DNA of 64,000 nucleotides from DATDPM01 sp963841995 (GCA_963841995.1 CAWJEX010000011.1:62001-126000), one strand, 5' to 3'. Positions 9,101 to 17,764 are shown, numbered from the stretch's first letter. Notes: generated by a model not told the origin, from the letters alone. Translations and numbers: made by a program.

Positions 9101-11212
9101 ATGTTTAAGGTAATACGCAAGGAGATCACCTGGGGCGGACGCAAACTAGTTCTTGAATTGGGCAAGGTGGCCCGGCAAGCCGATGGCGCAGTGCTTGCCA
9201 CCTATGGCGGCACGACCGTCTTGTGCACGGCGGTTGCGGAAAGATCCGCGAAGCCTGGAATCGATTTTTTCCCGCTGACCGTCAATTACATCGAAAAGGC
9301 GTATGCCGCCGGAAAAATTCCCGGCGGCTTTTTTAAGCGCGAAGGACGTCCTTCGGAGAAGGAAACTCTGACCTCGCGCTTGGTGGACCGGCCGATCCGG
9401 CCCTTGTTCCCGCACGAATTCCGCAATGAAACCCAGATCATCTGCACCGTGCTGTCCCACGATCTCGAGAACGATCCGGACGTTGTGGCGATGATCGGCA
9501 CATCGGCCGCCTTGACCCTATCGGGCGTTCCGTTCTTGGGCCCGATCGCGGGTGCTAGGGTCGGCTATATCAACGGCCAATTCGTTCTCAATCCGCAACT
9601 CGACGAGATGACGAACAGCGAGCTCGATCTCGTGGTTGCCGGTACCGCAAACGGCGTTCTGATGGTCGAATCCGAGGCCAAGCAATTGTCCGAGGAAATC
9701 ATGCTCGGTGCCGTGATGTTCGGTCACGAGCAAATGCAAGCGGTCATCAAGCTCATCATCGACTTGGCCGAAGATTGCGCGAAGGAACCCTGGGCATTGC
9801 CGACCGCGCCGGAAGGCACGGAACAGGTCGCGGCGCGCCTGAAGGAAATCGCGGAAAGCGATCTTCGCGCCGCTTACGCGGTGACGGACAAGCAAAGCCG
9901 TCACGAAAAAATTTCCGCCGCGAAAGCCAAGGCGGTTGAAACGATCGCGGCCGAAGGTTTAAACGCCGAGCTCGCACCCGGTCTCTTCAAGGATCTCGAA
10001 AAGAACATCGTGCGCGGCAATATATTGAAAACCGGAAAGCGCATCGATGGCCGCACGACGAGCGATATCCGGCCGATCGTTTGCGAGGTCGGAATCCTGC
10101 CGCGCGCCCATGGCAGCGCGTTATTCACCCGCGGCGAGACGCAAGCGTTGGTCATCACCACGCTCGGCACCGGCCAGGACGAGCAAATCGTCGACGCGCT
10201 CGAAGGCGAATACCGGGAGCATTTCCTGCTGCATTACAATTTCCCGCCGTTTTCCGTGGGCGAGACGGGCCGCGTCGGCTTTACCGGGCGGCGCGAAGTC
10301 GGCCACGGCAAGCTCGCATGGCGGGCGCTGCGTCCGATTCTGCCGGACAAGACCGAGTTCCCCTATACGACCCGCGTCGTTTCGGAAATCACCGAATCCA
10401 ACGGTTCGTCGTCGATGGCAACCGTCTGCGGTACGTCCCTGTCGATGATGGATGCCGGTGTTCCGATCAAAACGCCGGTTGCCGGCATTGCGATGGGATT
10501 GATCAAAGAAGATCACGACCACGCGGTGCTCTCGGACATCCTCGGCGACGAGGATCATCTCGGCGACATGGACTTCAAGGTGGCGGGAACCGACAAGGGC
10601 GTTACCTCGCTGCAGATGGACATCAAGATCACCAGCATCACCCGCGACATCATGGAGACGGCGCTTGCCCAAGCGCGCGACGGCCGCCTGCATATCTTGT
10701 ATGAGATGCGCAAGGCGCTCGAAACCGCACGCGAGCAATTGAGCGATCATGCGCCACGGATCACCGTCATCAATGTGCCGAAAGACAAAATCCGCGAGAT
10801 CATCGGCACCGGCGGCAAGGTGATTCGCGAGATTACGGAAAAGACCGGCGCCAAGATCGATATCGAGGATGATGGGACGGTGAAAGTCGCGGCGGTCGAC
10901 GGTGCGGCGAGCCAAGCCGCGATCGATTGGATCCGCAATATCGTGGCCGAACCCGAGGTTGGCGCCATTTACAAAGGCAAGGTGGTGAAGGTCGTGGATT
11001 TCGGCGCCTTCGTGAATTTCTTGGGGCCGCGCGACGGGCTGGTGCATATCAGCGAACTGGCGCCCGGCAGACCGAAGACCGTCGGCGAGGTCGTCAAGGA
11101 AGGCGATATGGTGTCCGTCAAGGTGCTGGGCATGGATGATCGCGGTAAGGTCAAGCTGAGCATGAAGGCGGTGGACCAAGCGACTGGCCAGGATTTGACC
11201 AAGCCCGCATGA
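9101..11212 (+). CDS. pnp: polyribonucleotide nucleotidyltransferase (PNPase)
   Basis: PNPase degrades RNA 3' to 5' by phosphorolysis and is a degradosome core enzyme. The protein is 703 residues. It has a first RNase PH domain, a helical linker, and a second RNase PH domain around residues 320-460 (NFPPFSVGETGRVGFTGRRE; MATVCGTSLSMMDAGVP). Then come a KH domain with the IGTGGKVIREI loop near 566-576 and an S1 domain from about 621 (YKGKVVKVVDFGAFVNFLG). Length and order are standard. The stop codon lies inside the first copy of a 27-bp tandem duplication. Confidence 0.97.
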   Translation: MFKVIRKEITWGGRKLVLELGKVARQADGAVLATYGGTTVLCTAVAERSAKPGIDFFPLTVNYIEKAYAAGKIPGGFFKREGRPSEKETLTSRLVDRPIRPLFPHEFRNETQIICTVLSHDLENDPDVVAMIGTSAALTLSGVPFLGPIAGARVGYINGQFVLNPQLDEMTNSELDLVVAGTANGVLMVESEAKQLSEEIMLGAVMFGHEQMQAVIKLIIDLAEDCAKEPWALPTAPEGTEQVAARLKEIAESDLRAAYAVTDKQSRHEKISAAKAKAVETIAAEGLNAELAPGLFKDLEKNIVRGNILKTGKRIDGRTTSDIRPIVCEVGILPRAHGSALFTRGETQALVITTLGTGQDEQIVDALEGEYREHFLLHYNFPPFSVGETGRVGFTGRREVGHGKLAWRALRPILPDKTEFPYTTRVVSEITESNGSSSMATVCGTSLSMMDAGVPIKTPVAGIAMGLIKEDHDHAVLSDILGDEDHLGDMDFKVAGTDKGVTSLQMDIKITSITRDIMETALAQARDGRLHILYEMRKALETAREQLSDHAPRITVINVPKDKIREIIGTGGKVIREITEKTGAKIDIEDDGTVKVAAVDGAASQAAIDWIRNIVAEPEVGAIYKGKVVKVVDFGAFVNFLGPRDGLVHISELAPGRPKTVGEVVKEGDMVSVKVLGMDDRGKVKLSMKAVDQATGQDLTKPA

Positions 11213-11261
11213 CTTTCGGGGCGCCTAGCCGGAACATGACTTTCGGGGCGCCTAGCCGGAA
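11208..11261. repeat. 27-bp perfect tandem duplication across the pnp stop
   Basis: Two adjacent identical 27-bp units begin CATGACTTTCGG and end GCCGGAA (11208-11234 and 11235-11261). The first contains the last bases and TGA stop of pnp; the second is entirely intergenic. The perfect identity suggests a recent slippage or duplication, or an assembly artefact. Confidence 0.85.
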
Positions 11262-11286
11262 AGGGTGGTTGAAGAACGACCGTTCG

Positions 11287-11308
11287 CCCCATATAGCCTT
11301 ATATGGGG
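11287..11308 (+). terminator. hairpin downstream of pnp
   Basis: A perfect 9-bp inverted repeat CCCCATATA / TATATGGGG with a GCCT loop lies 75 bp after the pnp stop. It lacks a T-run, so it is either an mRNA-stabilising 3' end, a factor-dependent terminator, or an operator for the downstream flavoprotein gene. Confidence 0.4.
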
Positions 11309-11381
11309 TTGGGACGCGGTCCATTGACTGCGGTAGTCGGGTAATCTTCGGAGTGCGGGCTCAGGGAGTGGGCGGCATCGA

Positions 11382-12775
11382 ATGAAGCCTCTGAATTCGA
11401 TCTTCATGTCCGGCCGCGAGGTGCTTCCCCTGGTTGAAGGGGGCAAGGGCATCTCGGTGTCGAACGGCGAAAGCTCCGGGCCGTGGGCTGCGGGAGGCGG
11501 CGTTGGAACGTTTTCGGGCGTCAACGCCGATTTCTTTGAAAATGGAAACCTGTCGCCGCAAATCTATTACGGCAGGACCCGGCGCGAGCGCCACCAAGAA
11601 CTGATCGATTTCGCGGTGAAAGGTGCCTTGTATCAGGCGCGCGTTGCCCACGATATCGCGAACGGATTGGGCCGCATCCACATGAACGTGCTGTGGGAGA
11701 TGGCGGCGGCGGAGACCATTCTTCACCGTACGCTGGAAGCAGCCAAGGGAATCATCCATGGTGTGACTTGCGGCGCCGGCATGCCCTATCGCATCGCCGA
11801 GATCTGCACCAAATACGGCGTTTATTATTATCCGATCGTGTCGTCGGCCCGTGCGTTCCGCGCCTTGTGGAAACGCGCTTACCATCGTTTCCGGGATTGG
11901 CTGGGCGCGGTGGTCTATGAAGACCCTGGCTGGCGGGCGGCCATAACGGTCTCAGCAATGTCGAAGATCCCGAGAAGCCCGAGCCGCCGTTGCCGCGCGT
12001 CCTCGAAATGCGTCACCTGATGAATGAATACGGCCTGCACGACACGCCGATCATCATGGCGGGCGGTGTGTGGTTCCTGCGTGAATGGGAAGATTGGATC
12101 GACAATCCGGAATTGGGCCCGGTGGCTTTCCAGTTCGGCACCCGGCCGCTGTTGACGAAAGAAAGCCCGATTTCCGATGCATGGAAGCAAAAGCTGCTCA
12201 CGCTCAAGCAAGGCGAGATTTTCCTCAATCGATATAGCCCGACCGGATTTTATTCATCGGCCGTCTACAACGATTTCATCAAGGAACTCGAAGAGCGCTC
12301 CGCGCGCCAAGTCGCCTATTCCACCAATCCCGTCGGCGAGCATGACACGGCATTTCCGGTGGGCGCGCGCCAGCGCGTCGTCTATTTGACCGCCGCCGAC
12401 AAGATCCGGGCCGAAGCCTGGGTGCGCCAGGGCTTCACCGAAGCCATGCGCACGCCCGACTCAACGCTCATTTTCGTGACGCCGCGGAAGTCGAATGAAA
12501 TTCGGCTCGACCAGATCAACTGCATGGGCTGCCTCAGCGCGTGCCTCTTCAGCAATTGGGCGCAGAACGAGCAGGGCACCACCGGCAAGAAAGCCGACCC
12601 GCGGTCCTATTGCATTCAGAAGACGCTGCAAGCCATCAGCCACACCGACAGCATCAATACGGAATTGATGTTCGCCGGGCATAATGCGTACCGATTTGCG
12701 GGTGACCCATTCTATTCGAATGGTTTCATTCCGACGGTGCAGCAGCTGATCGAGCGTATCCAAACCGGCGATTGA
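11382..12775 (+). pseudogene. nitronate monooxygenase-like FMN protein, frameshifted
   Basis: Two frames together encode one protein of about 464 residues resembling the nitronate monooxygenase / 2-nitropropane dioxygenase family, FMN-dependent TIM-barrel oxidases. Part one (from 11382) reads GVTCGAGMPYRIAEICTKYG and ends coherently at VVYEDP. Part two resumes one base out of phase with WLAGGHNGLSN, the conserved glycine-rich FMN/phosphate segment, then MAGGVWFLREW and FGTRPLLTKESPI. The break is at about 11925-11927 and is cured by restoring one missing base. A Cys cluster CMGCLSAC lies near the C-terminus. AGGGAG upstream of 11382 supports the start. Either a true pseudogene or a one-base read error. 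Confidence 0.8.
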
Positions 12776-12949
12776 CCGCGTGCCGGCGGCGTTTGGTTAA
12801 TGGGCTCATTCGGCCCAGCTGCCGGCCTCGATAATGATTTTGATCTTTTCCAAATCAATGACTATCTTATGGATAGCGGTTGGGTTTGGCCGCTTCGTGC
12901 TTTCGCTGCAAGCGGTAAAACAAACGGTAAAATAGGCTTCGCGCGGTAA

Positions 12950-13381
12950 ATGGACGGAAATCGCGACATGCGCCCCTTTACTTCTGCTCTTGACCGCTTG
13001 CGTGGTGCTGGGCTTAGGCCGACGCGTCAACGCCTGGCGTTGGCCAAACTGCTGTTCGAATCCGGGCATCGCCATGTCACAGCGGAAGAGCTGCACAAAG
13101 AAGCTCGCGACGCCGACGTCGGCGTTTCGCTTGCCACCGTCTACAACACGCTCCACCAATTTACCGAAGCGGGTTTGCTCCGCGAAGTGGTGGTCGATTC
13201 GGGCCGCTGCTATTTCGATACCAATAACGGCGAGCACCATCATTTCTTCTTTCAGGATTCGGGCAAGCTCGTCGATATTCCGGCGGCCGGAATTTCGGTC
13301 GCCAACCTCCCGGCACCACCCGAAGGAAGCACGGTTTCCCGCGTCGAAGTCATCGTCAGGGTTGCCGCTAAGACCAAATAA
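12950..13381 (+). CDS. irr: Irr-type iron response regulator (Fur family)
   Basis: A Fur-superfamily regulator of 143 residues. The winged helix (GLRPTRQRLALAKLLFESG; SLATVYNTLHQFTEAGLL) is followed by a dimerisation domain containing GEHHHFFFQDSG. The HHH segment is the heme/metal-sensing hallmark of alphaproteobacterial Irr. No N-terminal heme-regulatory Cys-Pro motif is present, as in many non-Bradyrhizobium Irr proteins. An ATG at 12968 is an alternative start with GGAAA upstream. Irr represses or activates genes with ICE operators when iron is low; such an operator lies 32 bp downstream of this gene. Confidence 0.88.
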   Translation: MDGNRDMRPFTSALDRLRGAGLRPTRQRLALAKLLFESGHRHVTAEELHKEARDADVGVSLATVYNTLHQFTEAGLLREVVVDSGRCYFDTNNGEHHHFFFQDSGKLVDIPAAGISVANLPAPPEGSTVSRVEVIVRVAAKTK

Positions 13382-13412
13382 TTCCCAGTAATATTAGGTA
13401 CCTGGAGACTAC

Positions 13413-13429
13413 TTTAGAAAAGTTCTAAA
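13413..13429. promoter_or_regulatory. ICE (iron control element) box
   Basis: The 17-bp sequence TTTAGAAAAGTTCTAAA is a perfect 7-3-7 palindrome and matches the Irr-binding iron control element core TTTAGAA-N3-TTCTAAA. It sits immediately upstream of a candidate -35 element and 115 bp before the rubrerythrin start, and directly follows irr. Binding by Irr is inference from the family consensus. Confidence 0.85.
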
Positions 13430-13432
13430 CGA

Positions 13433-13461
13433 TTGACAATGGGGCCTGCGGGCCCCATAGT
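13433..13461 (+). promoter_or_regulatory. sigma70-type promoter of the rubrerythrin operon
   Basis: TTGACA (13433-13438) and CATAGT (13456-13461) are separated by 17 bp. The spacer contains a perfect 8-bp inverted repeat ATGGGGCC / GGCCCCAT (13439-13446, 13451-13458) with a TGCG loop. The ICE box ends 3 bp upstream of the -35 hexamer, a position where a bound regulator could block or assist polymerase. Confidence 0.6.
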
Positions 13462-13543
13462 CATGCATGAGCCGTGGGGCGGGCGCTGTTGTAGGCCCGC
13501 CCGCCGGCATATGAATGACGCCTGCAGCACGGGAGTGTGTTCG

Positions 13544-13960
13544 ATGAAACTCAAAGGCAGCAAAACCGAAAAGAACCTGAAAGACGCTTTCGCCGGCGAA
13601 TCGATGGCCAATCGCCGTTATCTCTATTTCGCGCAAAAAGCCGATGTCGAAGGCCTCAACGACGTTTCGGCGGTGTTCCGCTCGACCGCCGAAGGCGAGA
13701 CCGGACATGCGCATGGCCACCTCGAATTTCTCGAAGAGGTTGGCGATCCCGCGACGGGCGAGCCGATTGGCGACACCCGCAAGAACCTGAAGTCCGCCGT
13801 GGTCGGCGAAACCCACGAGTACACCGACATGTATCCGGGGATGGCCAAATCTGCCCGCGAGGAAGGGTTCGAGGAAATCGCCGACTGGTTCGAGACGCTT
13901 GCCAAAGCGGAAAAGTCCCACGCCGGCCGGTTTCAGCGGGCGCTGGAAGAGATCCGCTAA
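13544..13960 (+). CDS. rubrerythrin-family diiron protein
   Basis: A 138-residue ferritin-like four-helix diiron protein, probably a peroxide reductase or iron-handling protein in the cytoplasm. Erythrin-domain metal-ligand motifs are visible: AFAGESMANRRYLYF, FRSTAEGETGHAHGHLEFL, AVVGETHEYTDMYP, then AKAEKSHAGRFQRAL. There is no C-terminal rubredoxin (CxxC) domain, so electrons must come from a partner; the adjacent Fe-S protein is the obvious candidate. The ATG at 13544 has GGGAG at 13531-13535. It is the first gene of an apparent ICE-controlled operon. Confidence 0.9.
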   Translation: MKLKGSKTEKNLKDAFAGESMANRRYLYFAQKADVEGLNDVSAVFRSTAEGETGHAHGHLEFLEEVGDPATGEPIGDTRKNLKSAVVGETHEYTDMYPGMAKSAREEGFEEIADWFETLAKAEKSHAGRFQRALEEIR

Positions 13961-13983
13961 CGAAGACGACGTCAACGCGATGT

Positions 13984-14003
13984 GGGGGGCCGGCAGGCCC
14001 CCC
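13984..14003 (+). other. GC-rich intercistronic hairpin after the rubrerythrin gene
   Basis: A perfect 8-bp stem GGGGGGCC / GGCCCCCC with a GGCA loop lies between the rubrerythrin stop and the Fe-S protein gene, with no T-run. It could stabilise the upstream message or attenuate readthrough, giving more rubrerythrin than downstream products. Confidence 0.5.
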
Positions 14004-14061
14004 TATCGCTACCCCCATCGAACGCCGCCCGCTCTTCGCGCGGTCCTATTAGGATGCTGTC

Positions 14062-15438
14062 ATGAGAGAAGGAAGCCTTGAGGCGCCAATCCGCCACCCC
14101 TTGGCCTGGACGGATCCTGATTTCACCGATGCCGAAAAAATCGACGCTGAGCTGCGGCGGGTTTTCGACGTCTGCCATACCTGCCGGCGCTGTTTCAATT
14201 TATGCGACAGCTTCCCGCGGCTTTTCGATCTGATCGACAACTCGAAAACCGGCGAGTTGGATTCGGTTGCGAGCTCGGATTTCAAGCCCGTCGTCGACGC
14301 CTGCACGCTGTGCGATATGTGCTTCATGACGAAGTGCCCTTATGTGCCACCCCATGAATTCAACATCGATTTTCCCCATCTGATGCTGCGCTACCGCGCC
14401 GCGGAACTGGCAAAAGGCGAAATTCCTTTCACCGAGCGCCAGCTCACCAAGACCGACCGCAATGCCAAAATCGGCGGATTTCTGGCACCGCTCGCCAATT
14501 GGGCGACGTCCCGCAAAAGCAAATTCACGCGTGCGGCAATGGAACGGATCGTCCATGTCGATCGCAATGCCGACCTTCCCCGATACCACCGCAAGAGTTT
14601 CGCAAGCCTCGCCAAATCCGACCCCTTGACCGCAAATCGCGAAGCGCCGGGTTTCGGGCGCAAGGCGGTGATCTACGCGACCTGCTTTGCCAACTACAAC
14701 AATCCGACTATCGGTAGGGCGGCCCGGGCCATTCTCGCTCGCAATGGAGTCGAGACTGAGGTTGCCTATCCGGGTTGTTGTGGGATGCCGCAGCTCGAAC
14801 ATGGCGACATCGCGGCGGTCGCCGAGAATGCGCGCAAGGTTGCGAAGGAACTCGGCGGGTTTGTCGACAAAGGCTATGACGTGGTGGCGCTGGTTCCCTC
14901 CTGCGCGCTGATGCTGAAATTCGAATGGCCGCTCATTGTTCCCGACGACCCGGATGTTAAACGCTTGGCGCAAGCCACTTACGACGCCAGCGAATACGTG
15001 GTCGATATCGCCCGCCATGAAGGCCTGGCGCCGGGCCTGAAGCCGCTCGATCGCGCGGTGACGGTCCACATCGCCTGCCATGCCCGCGCCCAAAACATGG
15101 GTCAAAAGGCAGCCGAAATGCTGCGCCTCATCCCCGATACGTCGATCAATGTGATCGAGCGTTGCTCGGGGCATGGCGGTTCTTGGGGCGTGTTCAAAGG
15201 AAATTTCGAGACGGCCCTTAAAGTCGGCGCACCGGTTGCACGCCAAGCGGCAAGGCTCGCCAAGGAAGGCTCCCAGCCATCAAGCGGCCCGGCGCCTTAT
15301 GTCGCGTCCGAGTGCCCGCTGGCCGGTGCGCACATCGTTCAGGGCATGGAAAAATTAGAGGGGGCCCCCGTCGAAGGCGGGGCGCCGCATCCAATCGAGC
15401 TTTTTGCCCGGGCTTACGGTTTTTCGTTTACGGAATAA
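14062..15438 (+). CDS. GlpC/HdrD-like [4Fe-4S] and CCG-domain electron-transfer protein
   Basis: A 458-residue soluble iron-sulfur protein. Near residue 38 is CHTCRRCFNLC (C-x2-C-x2-C-x3-C), and near residue 80 CTLCDMCFMTKCP (C-x2-C-x2-C-x4-C-P): two [4Fe-4S] sites. Two CCG-type cysteine domains follow, the first with PGCCGMPQLEHGD. The second has IACHARAQNMG and CSGHGGSWG, where Ser replaces the second Cys of the canonical pair. Relatives include GlpC and heterodisulfide reductase subunit D. The rubredoxin-less rubrerythrin upstream and DUF3501 downstream suggest it passes electrons to the rubrerythrin; that is inference. Confidence 0.85.
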   Translation: MREGSLEAPIRHPLAWTDPDFTDAEKIDAELRRVFDVCHTCRRCFNLCDSFPRLFDLIDNSKTGELDSVASSDFKPVVDACTLCDMCFMTKCPYVPPHEFNIDFPHLMLRYRAAELAKGEIPFTERQLTKTDRNAKIGGFLAPLANWATSRKSKFTRAAMERIVHVDRNADLPRYHRKSFASLAKSDPLTANREAPGFGRKAVIYATCFANYNNPTIGRAARAILARNGVETEVAYPGCCGMPQLEHGDIAAVAENARKVAKELGGFVDKGYDVVALVPSCALMLKFEWPLIVPDDPDVKRLAQATYDASEYVVDIARHEGLAPGLKPLDRAVTVHIACHARAQNMGQKAAEMLRLIPDTSINVIERCSGHGGSWGVFKGNFETALKVGAPVARQAARLAKEGSQPSSGPAPYVASECPLAGAHIVQGMEKLEGAPVEGGAPHPIELFARAYGFSFTE

Positions 15439-15468
15439 AAACCGCGGCGGCGGATGGAGAGGATTTGA

Positions 15469-16059
15469 ATGATGGCACGGTTTGAGATCACCAAGGCAGA
15501 TATCATGGCTCCTGCCGATTACGCGAAAATTCGCGCCGACCGCCGCAAGGCAGTGACGGCGATCAAGCGCAATCGCCGCATTTCGGTCGGCCCGTTCGCC
15601 ACGTTCTATTTCGAGAATTTCGACACCATGTGGCATCAGGTTCACGAAATGCTGCATATCGAAAAGGGCGGAGAGGCGCAAATTGCCGATGAGCTTGCCG
15701 CCTATAACCCGCTCATCCCGAAGGGCCACGAATTGGTGGCCACCATCATGTTCGAGATCGAGGATCCGGAGCGCCGGAAGCGGGTTCTCGGAAAACTCGG
15801 CGGCGTTGAAAATACGACGTCGTTGACGGTTGGCGATCAAAGGATGGTGGGCGTTCCGGAAGAAGATGTCGATCGCACCAATGCCGCCGGCAAGGCTTCA
15901 TCCGTGCATTTCATGCATTTTGCGTTTACGGGTGATCAGATTGCGCGGTTCAAGAAGCCGGGCGCGCGCGTCGTGGTGGCCATCGATCATCCGGAATACG
16001 CGCACATGACCGTGATAGCCGAATCGGTGCGCGCGGCGCTGAGCGCCGATTTCGTCTGA
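15469..16059 (+). CDS. DUF3501 family protein
   Basis: A 196-residue protein of unknown function resembling DUF3501. Recognisable features are the N-terminal ITKADIMAPADYAKIRADRRK, the GPFATFYFENFDTMWHQVHEML stretch and the C-terminal HFMHFAFTGDQIARFKKPGA. No signal peptide or membrane segment. Two adjacent ATGs (15469 and 15472) follow a GGAGAGG site. It is the third gene of the rubrerythrin / Fe-S / DUF3501 set, a combination that recurs in proteobacteria, so a supporting role in the same redox process is likely. Confidence 0.8.
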   Translation: MMARFEITKADIMAPADYAKIRADRRKAVTAIKRNRRISVGPFATFYFENFDTMWHQVHEMLHIEKGGEAQIADELAAYNPLIPKGHELVATIMFEIEDPERRKRVLGKLGGVENTTSLTVGDQRMVGVPEEDVDRTNAAGKASSVHFMHFAFTGDQIARFKKPGARVVVAIDHPEYAHMTVIAESVRAALSADFV

Positions 16060-16063
16060 GCGG

Positions 16064-16585
16064 TTATTCGAAGCGTTCGTCGTCCAGAACGCCCCAAATC
16101 TCGGTCCGCTTCATATAGCCTCTGAAGCCCGAGATCTCGAGGCGGCACCACGCATGCTCGCAAGACAGGACGTGCCCGATGACCCCCGGCTCGACCTTCG
16201 CCACGATCGGCGAGGCTTCGTCGGCGCTTCGTCTCAAGGCCCGCATCTCGTTCATCACGACGGCGGTACGGTTCCCGGAAAGCATATTTTGGTGGACCCA
16301 GCCCTCGGTTCCCTGCCAATCGCGAATTTTTCTCCAGTGCTCGAACTCGGCGACGATTTCGACGGGCATGCTCTTGCGCACCAAGACCCAATCGACCGGG
16401 TAGCGGGCCCCGGGGCCGGTCCGGACATTGACTTTCGGGGCATGAATCGAGACGAAGCGGGGGACGGGCAAGCCGCTTTGGGCTAGGCCGAAACCGGTTA
16501 CGGCGAGCCATAGTCCCAAGGCCAGCGCTCCGAAGCGATATCCGGCAGGAACAGAAGTGCGGCCTAAAGAATGCGCCTTGGGCAT
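16064..16585 (-). CDS. exported SH3-domain protein
   Basis: A 173-residue protein with an N-terminal hydrophobic signal segment (residues about 18-36, FGALALGLWLAVTGFGLAQ) and bacterial SH3 repeats (VNVRTGPGARYPVDWVL; WQGTEGWVHQNMLSG; SPIVAKVEPGVIGHVL). Such proteins usually bind cell-wall material in the periplasm. It converges with the DUF3501 gene, with only 4 bp between stops. Confidence 0.8.
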   Translation of the reverse strand: MPKAHSLGRTSVPAGYRFGALALGLWLAVTGFGLAQSGLPVPRFVSIHAPKVNVRTGPGARYPVDWVLVRKSMPVEIVAEFEHWRKIRDWQGTEGWVHQNMLSGNRTAVVMNEMRALRRSADEASPIVAKVEPGVIGHVLSCEHAWCRLEISGFRGYMKRTEIWGVLDDERFE

Positions 16586-16594
16586 GGGGCGCGC

Positions 16595-16625
16595 ATTATA
16601 AGGGCGGGCGGAAACGGCAGGTCAA
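16595..16625 (-). promoter_or_regulatory. candidate promoter of the SH3 gene
   Basis: On the minus strand TTGACC (16620-16625) and TATAAT (16595-16600) are separated by 19 bp. The -10 lies only 9 bp before the ATG at 16585, so the predicted message would have a leader of roughly 3 nt, close to leaderless. Confidence 0.45.
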
Positions 16626-16777
16626 GCCGTTGCCGCTAGGGCTCGGCCGGGCCGGATAAGGCGGGCCCGGACATTTACTGGACAAGGCAGCGCCATCTTG
16701 TTATGGGCGTGGCGAACAAAGACGGGCCGCGGCGTAGCAGGGCCCGTGCCCAAGGAAACCGGCTGGAGTAGGCAAAA

Positions 16778-17764
16778 ATGGCGCGCAAGAGGCCCGTGGT
16801 GATCGTCACCCGGAAAATCCCGGACGTGATCGAGGCCCGGATGGTGGAGCTTTTCGAGACGCGCCTCAATACGGCGGACAAGCCGATGAGCCAGACGGAT
16901 CTGATTGCGGCCGTTAAGGATGCCGACGTTTTGGTCCCGACCGTGACCGACCGGATCAATTCCTCGGTGCTGTCCCAGGCCGGGCCACGGCTCAAGCTGA
17001 TCGCCAATTTCGGCACCGGCGTCGACAATATCGATCTCGCCACCGCCCGCCAGCGCGGCATCGTGGTCACCAATACGCCCGGCGTATTAACCGAGGACAC
17101 CGCCGACATGACCATGGCGCTTATTCTGGCCGTGCCGCGGCGGCTGGTTGAAGGCGAGCGGCTGGTGCGCTCGGGCGAGTGGAAAGGATGGAGCCCGGTC
17201 TCCATGCTCGGCCACCGCATCTGGGGCAAGAAGTTGGGGATTATCGGCATGGGCCGGATCGGCTGCGCGGTCGCGAAGCGCGCCAAGGGATTCGGCATCG
17301 CCATTCACTATCACAACCGCCGCCGGATTTCCGCCGACGTCGAAAAAGAATTGGAGGCGACCTATTGGGAGAGCCTCGATCAAATGTTGGCGCATATGGA
17401 TATCGTCTCAATCAATTGCCCGCATACGCCCGCAACGTTCCATCTGCTGTCGTCGCGGCGTCTCAAATTGATGAAGCCCGATGCCTATATCGTCAACACC
17501 TCGCGGGGCGAAGTGATCGACGAGAACGCGCTCGCCCGGATGCTGCGCGCGGGCGAGATTGCGGGCGCCGGACTAGACGTGTTCGAACACGAGCCGTCGA
17601 TCAATCCGAAGTTGCTTGAGCTCGAAAATGCGGTGCTGTTGCCGCATATGGGTTCATCGACCCTGGAAGGCCGCATCGATATGGGCGAGAAGGTCATTAT
17701 CAATATCAAGACCTTCGCCGACGGCCACAACCCGCCGGATCGGGTCATCGAGACGATGTTCTAG
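16778..17764 (+). CDS. D-isomer-specific 2-hydroxyacid dehydrogenase (glyoxylate reductase-like)
   Basis: A 328-residue NAD(P)-dependent dehydrogenase, probably reducing glyoxylate or hydroxypyruvate. The Rossmann motif GMGRIGCAVAKRAKGFG lies near residue 154. Catalytic elements are NTSRGEVID (Arg), the DVFEHEP Glu and LLPHMGSST (His). The upstream signature NFGTGVDNIDLATARQRGI is also present. It stands alone on the plus strand; the next genes are convergent. Confidence 0.88.
   Translation: MARKRPVVIVTRKIPDVIEARMVELFETRLNTADKPMSQTDLIAAVKDADVLVPTVTDRINSSVLSQAGPRLKLIANFGTGVDNIDLATARQRGIVVTNTPGVLTEDTADMTMALILAVPRRLVEGERLVRSGEWKGWSPVSMLGHRIWGKKLGIIGMGRIGCAVAKRAKGFGIAIHYHNRRRISADVEKELEATYWESLDQMLAHMDIVSINCPHTPATFHLLSSRRLKLMKPDAYIVNTSRGEVIDENALARMLRAGEIAGAGLDVFEHEPSINPKLLELENAVLLPHMGSSTLEGRIDMGEKVIINIKTFADGHNPPDRVIETMF

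Noticed and set aside
8886..9113. Possible small gene between rpsO and pnp
   Set aside because: There is no ribosome site, composition is not coding-like, it overlaps the pnp start, and the interval is better explained as a structured leader.
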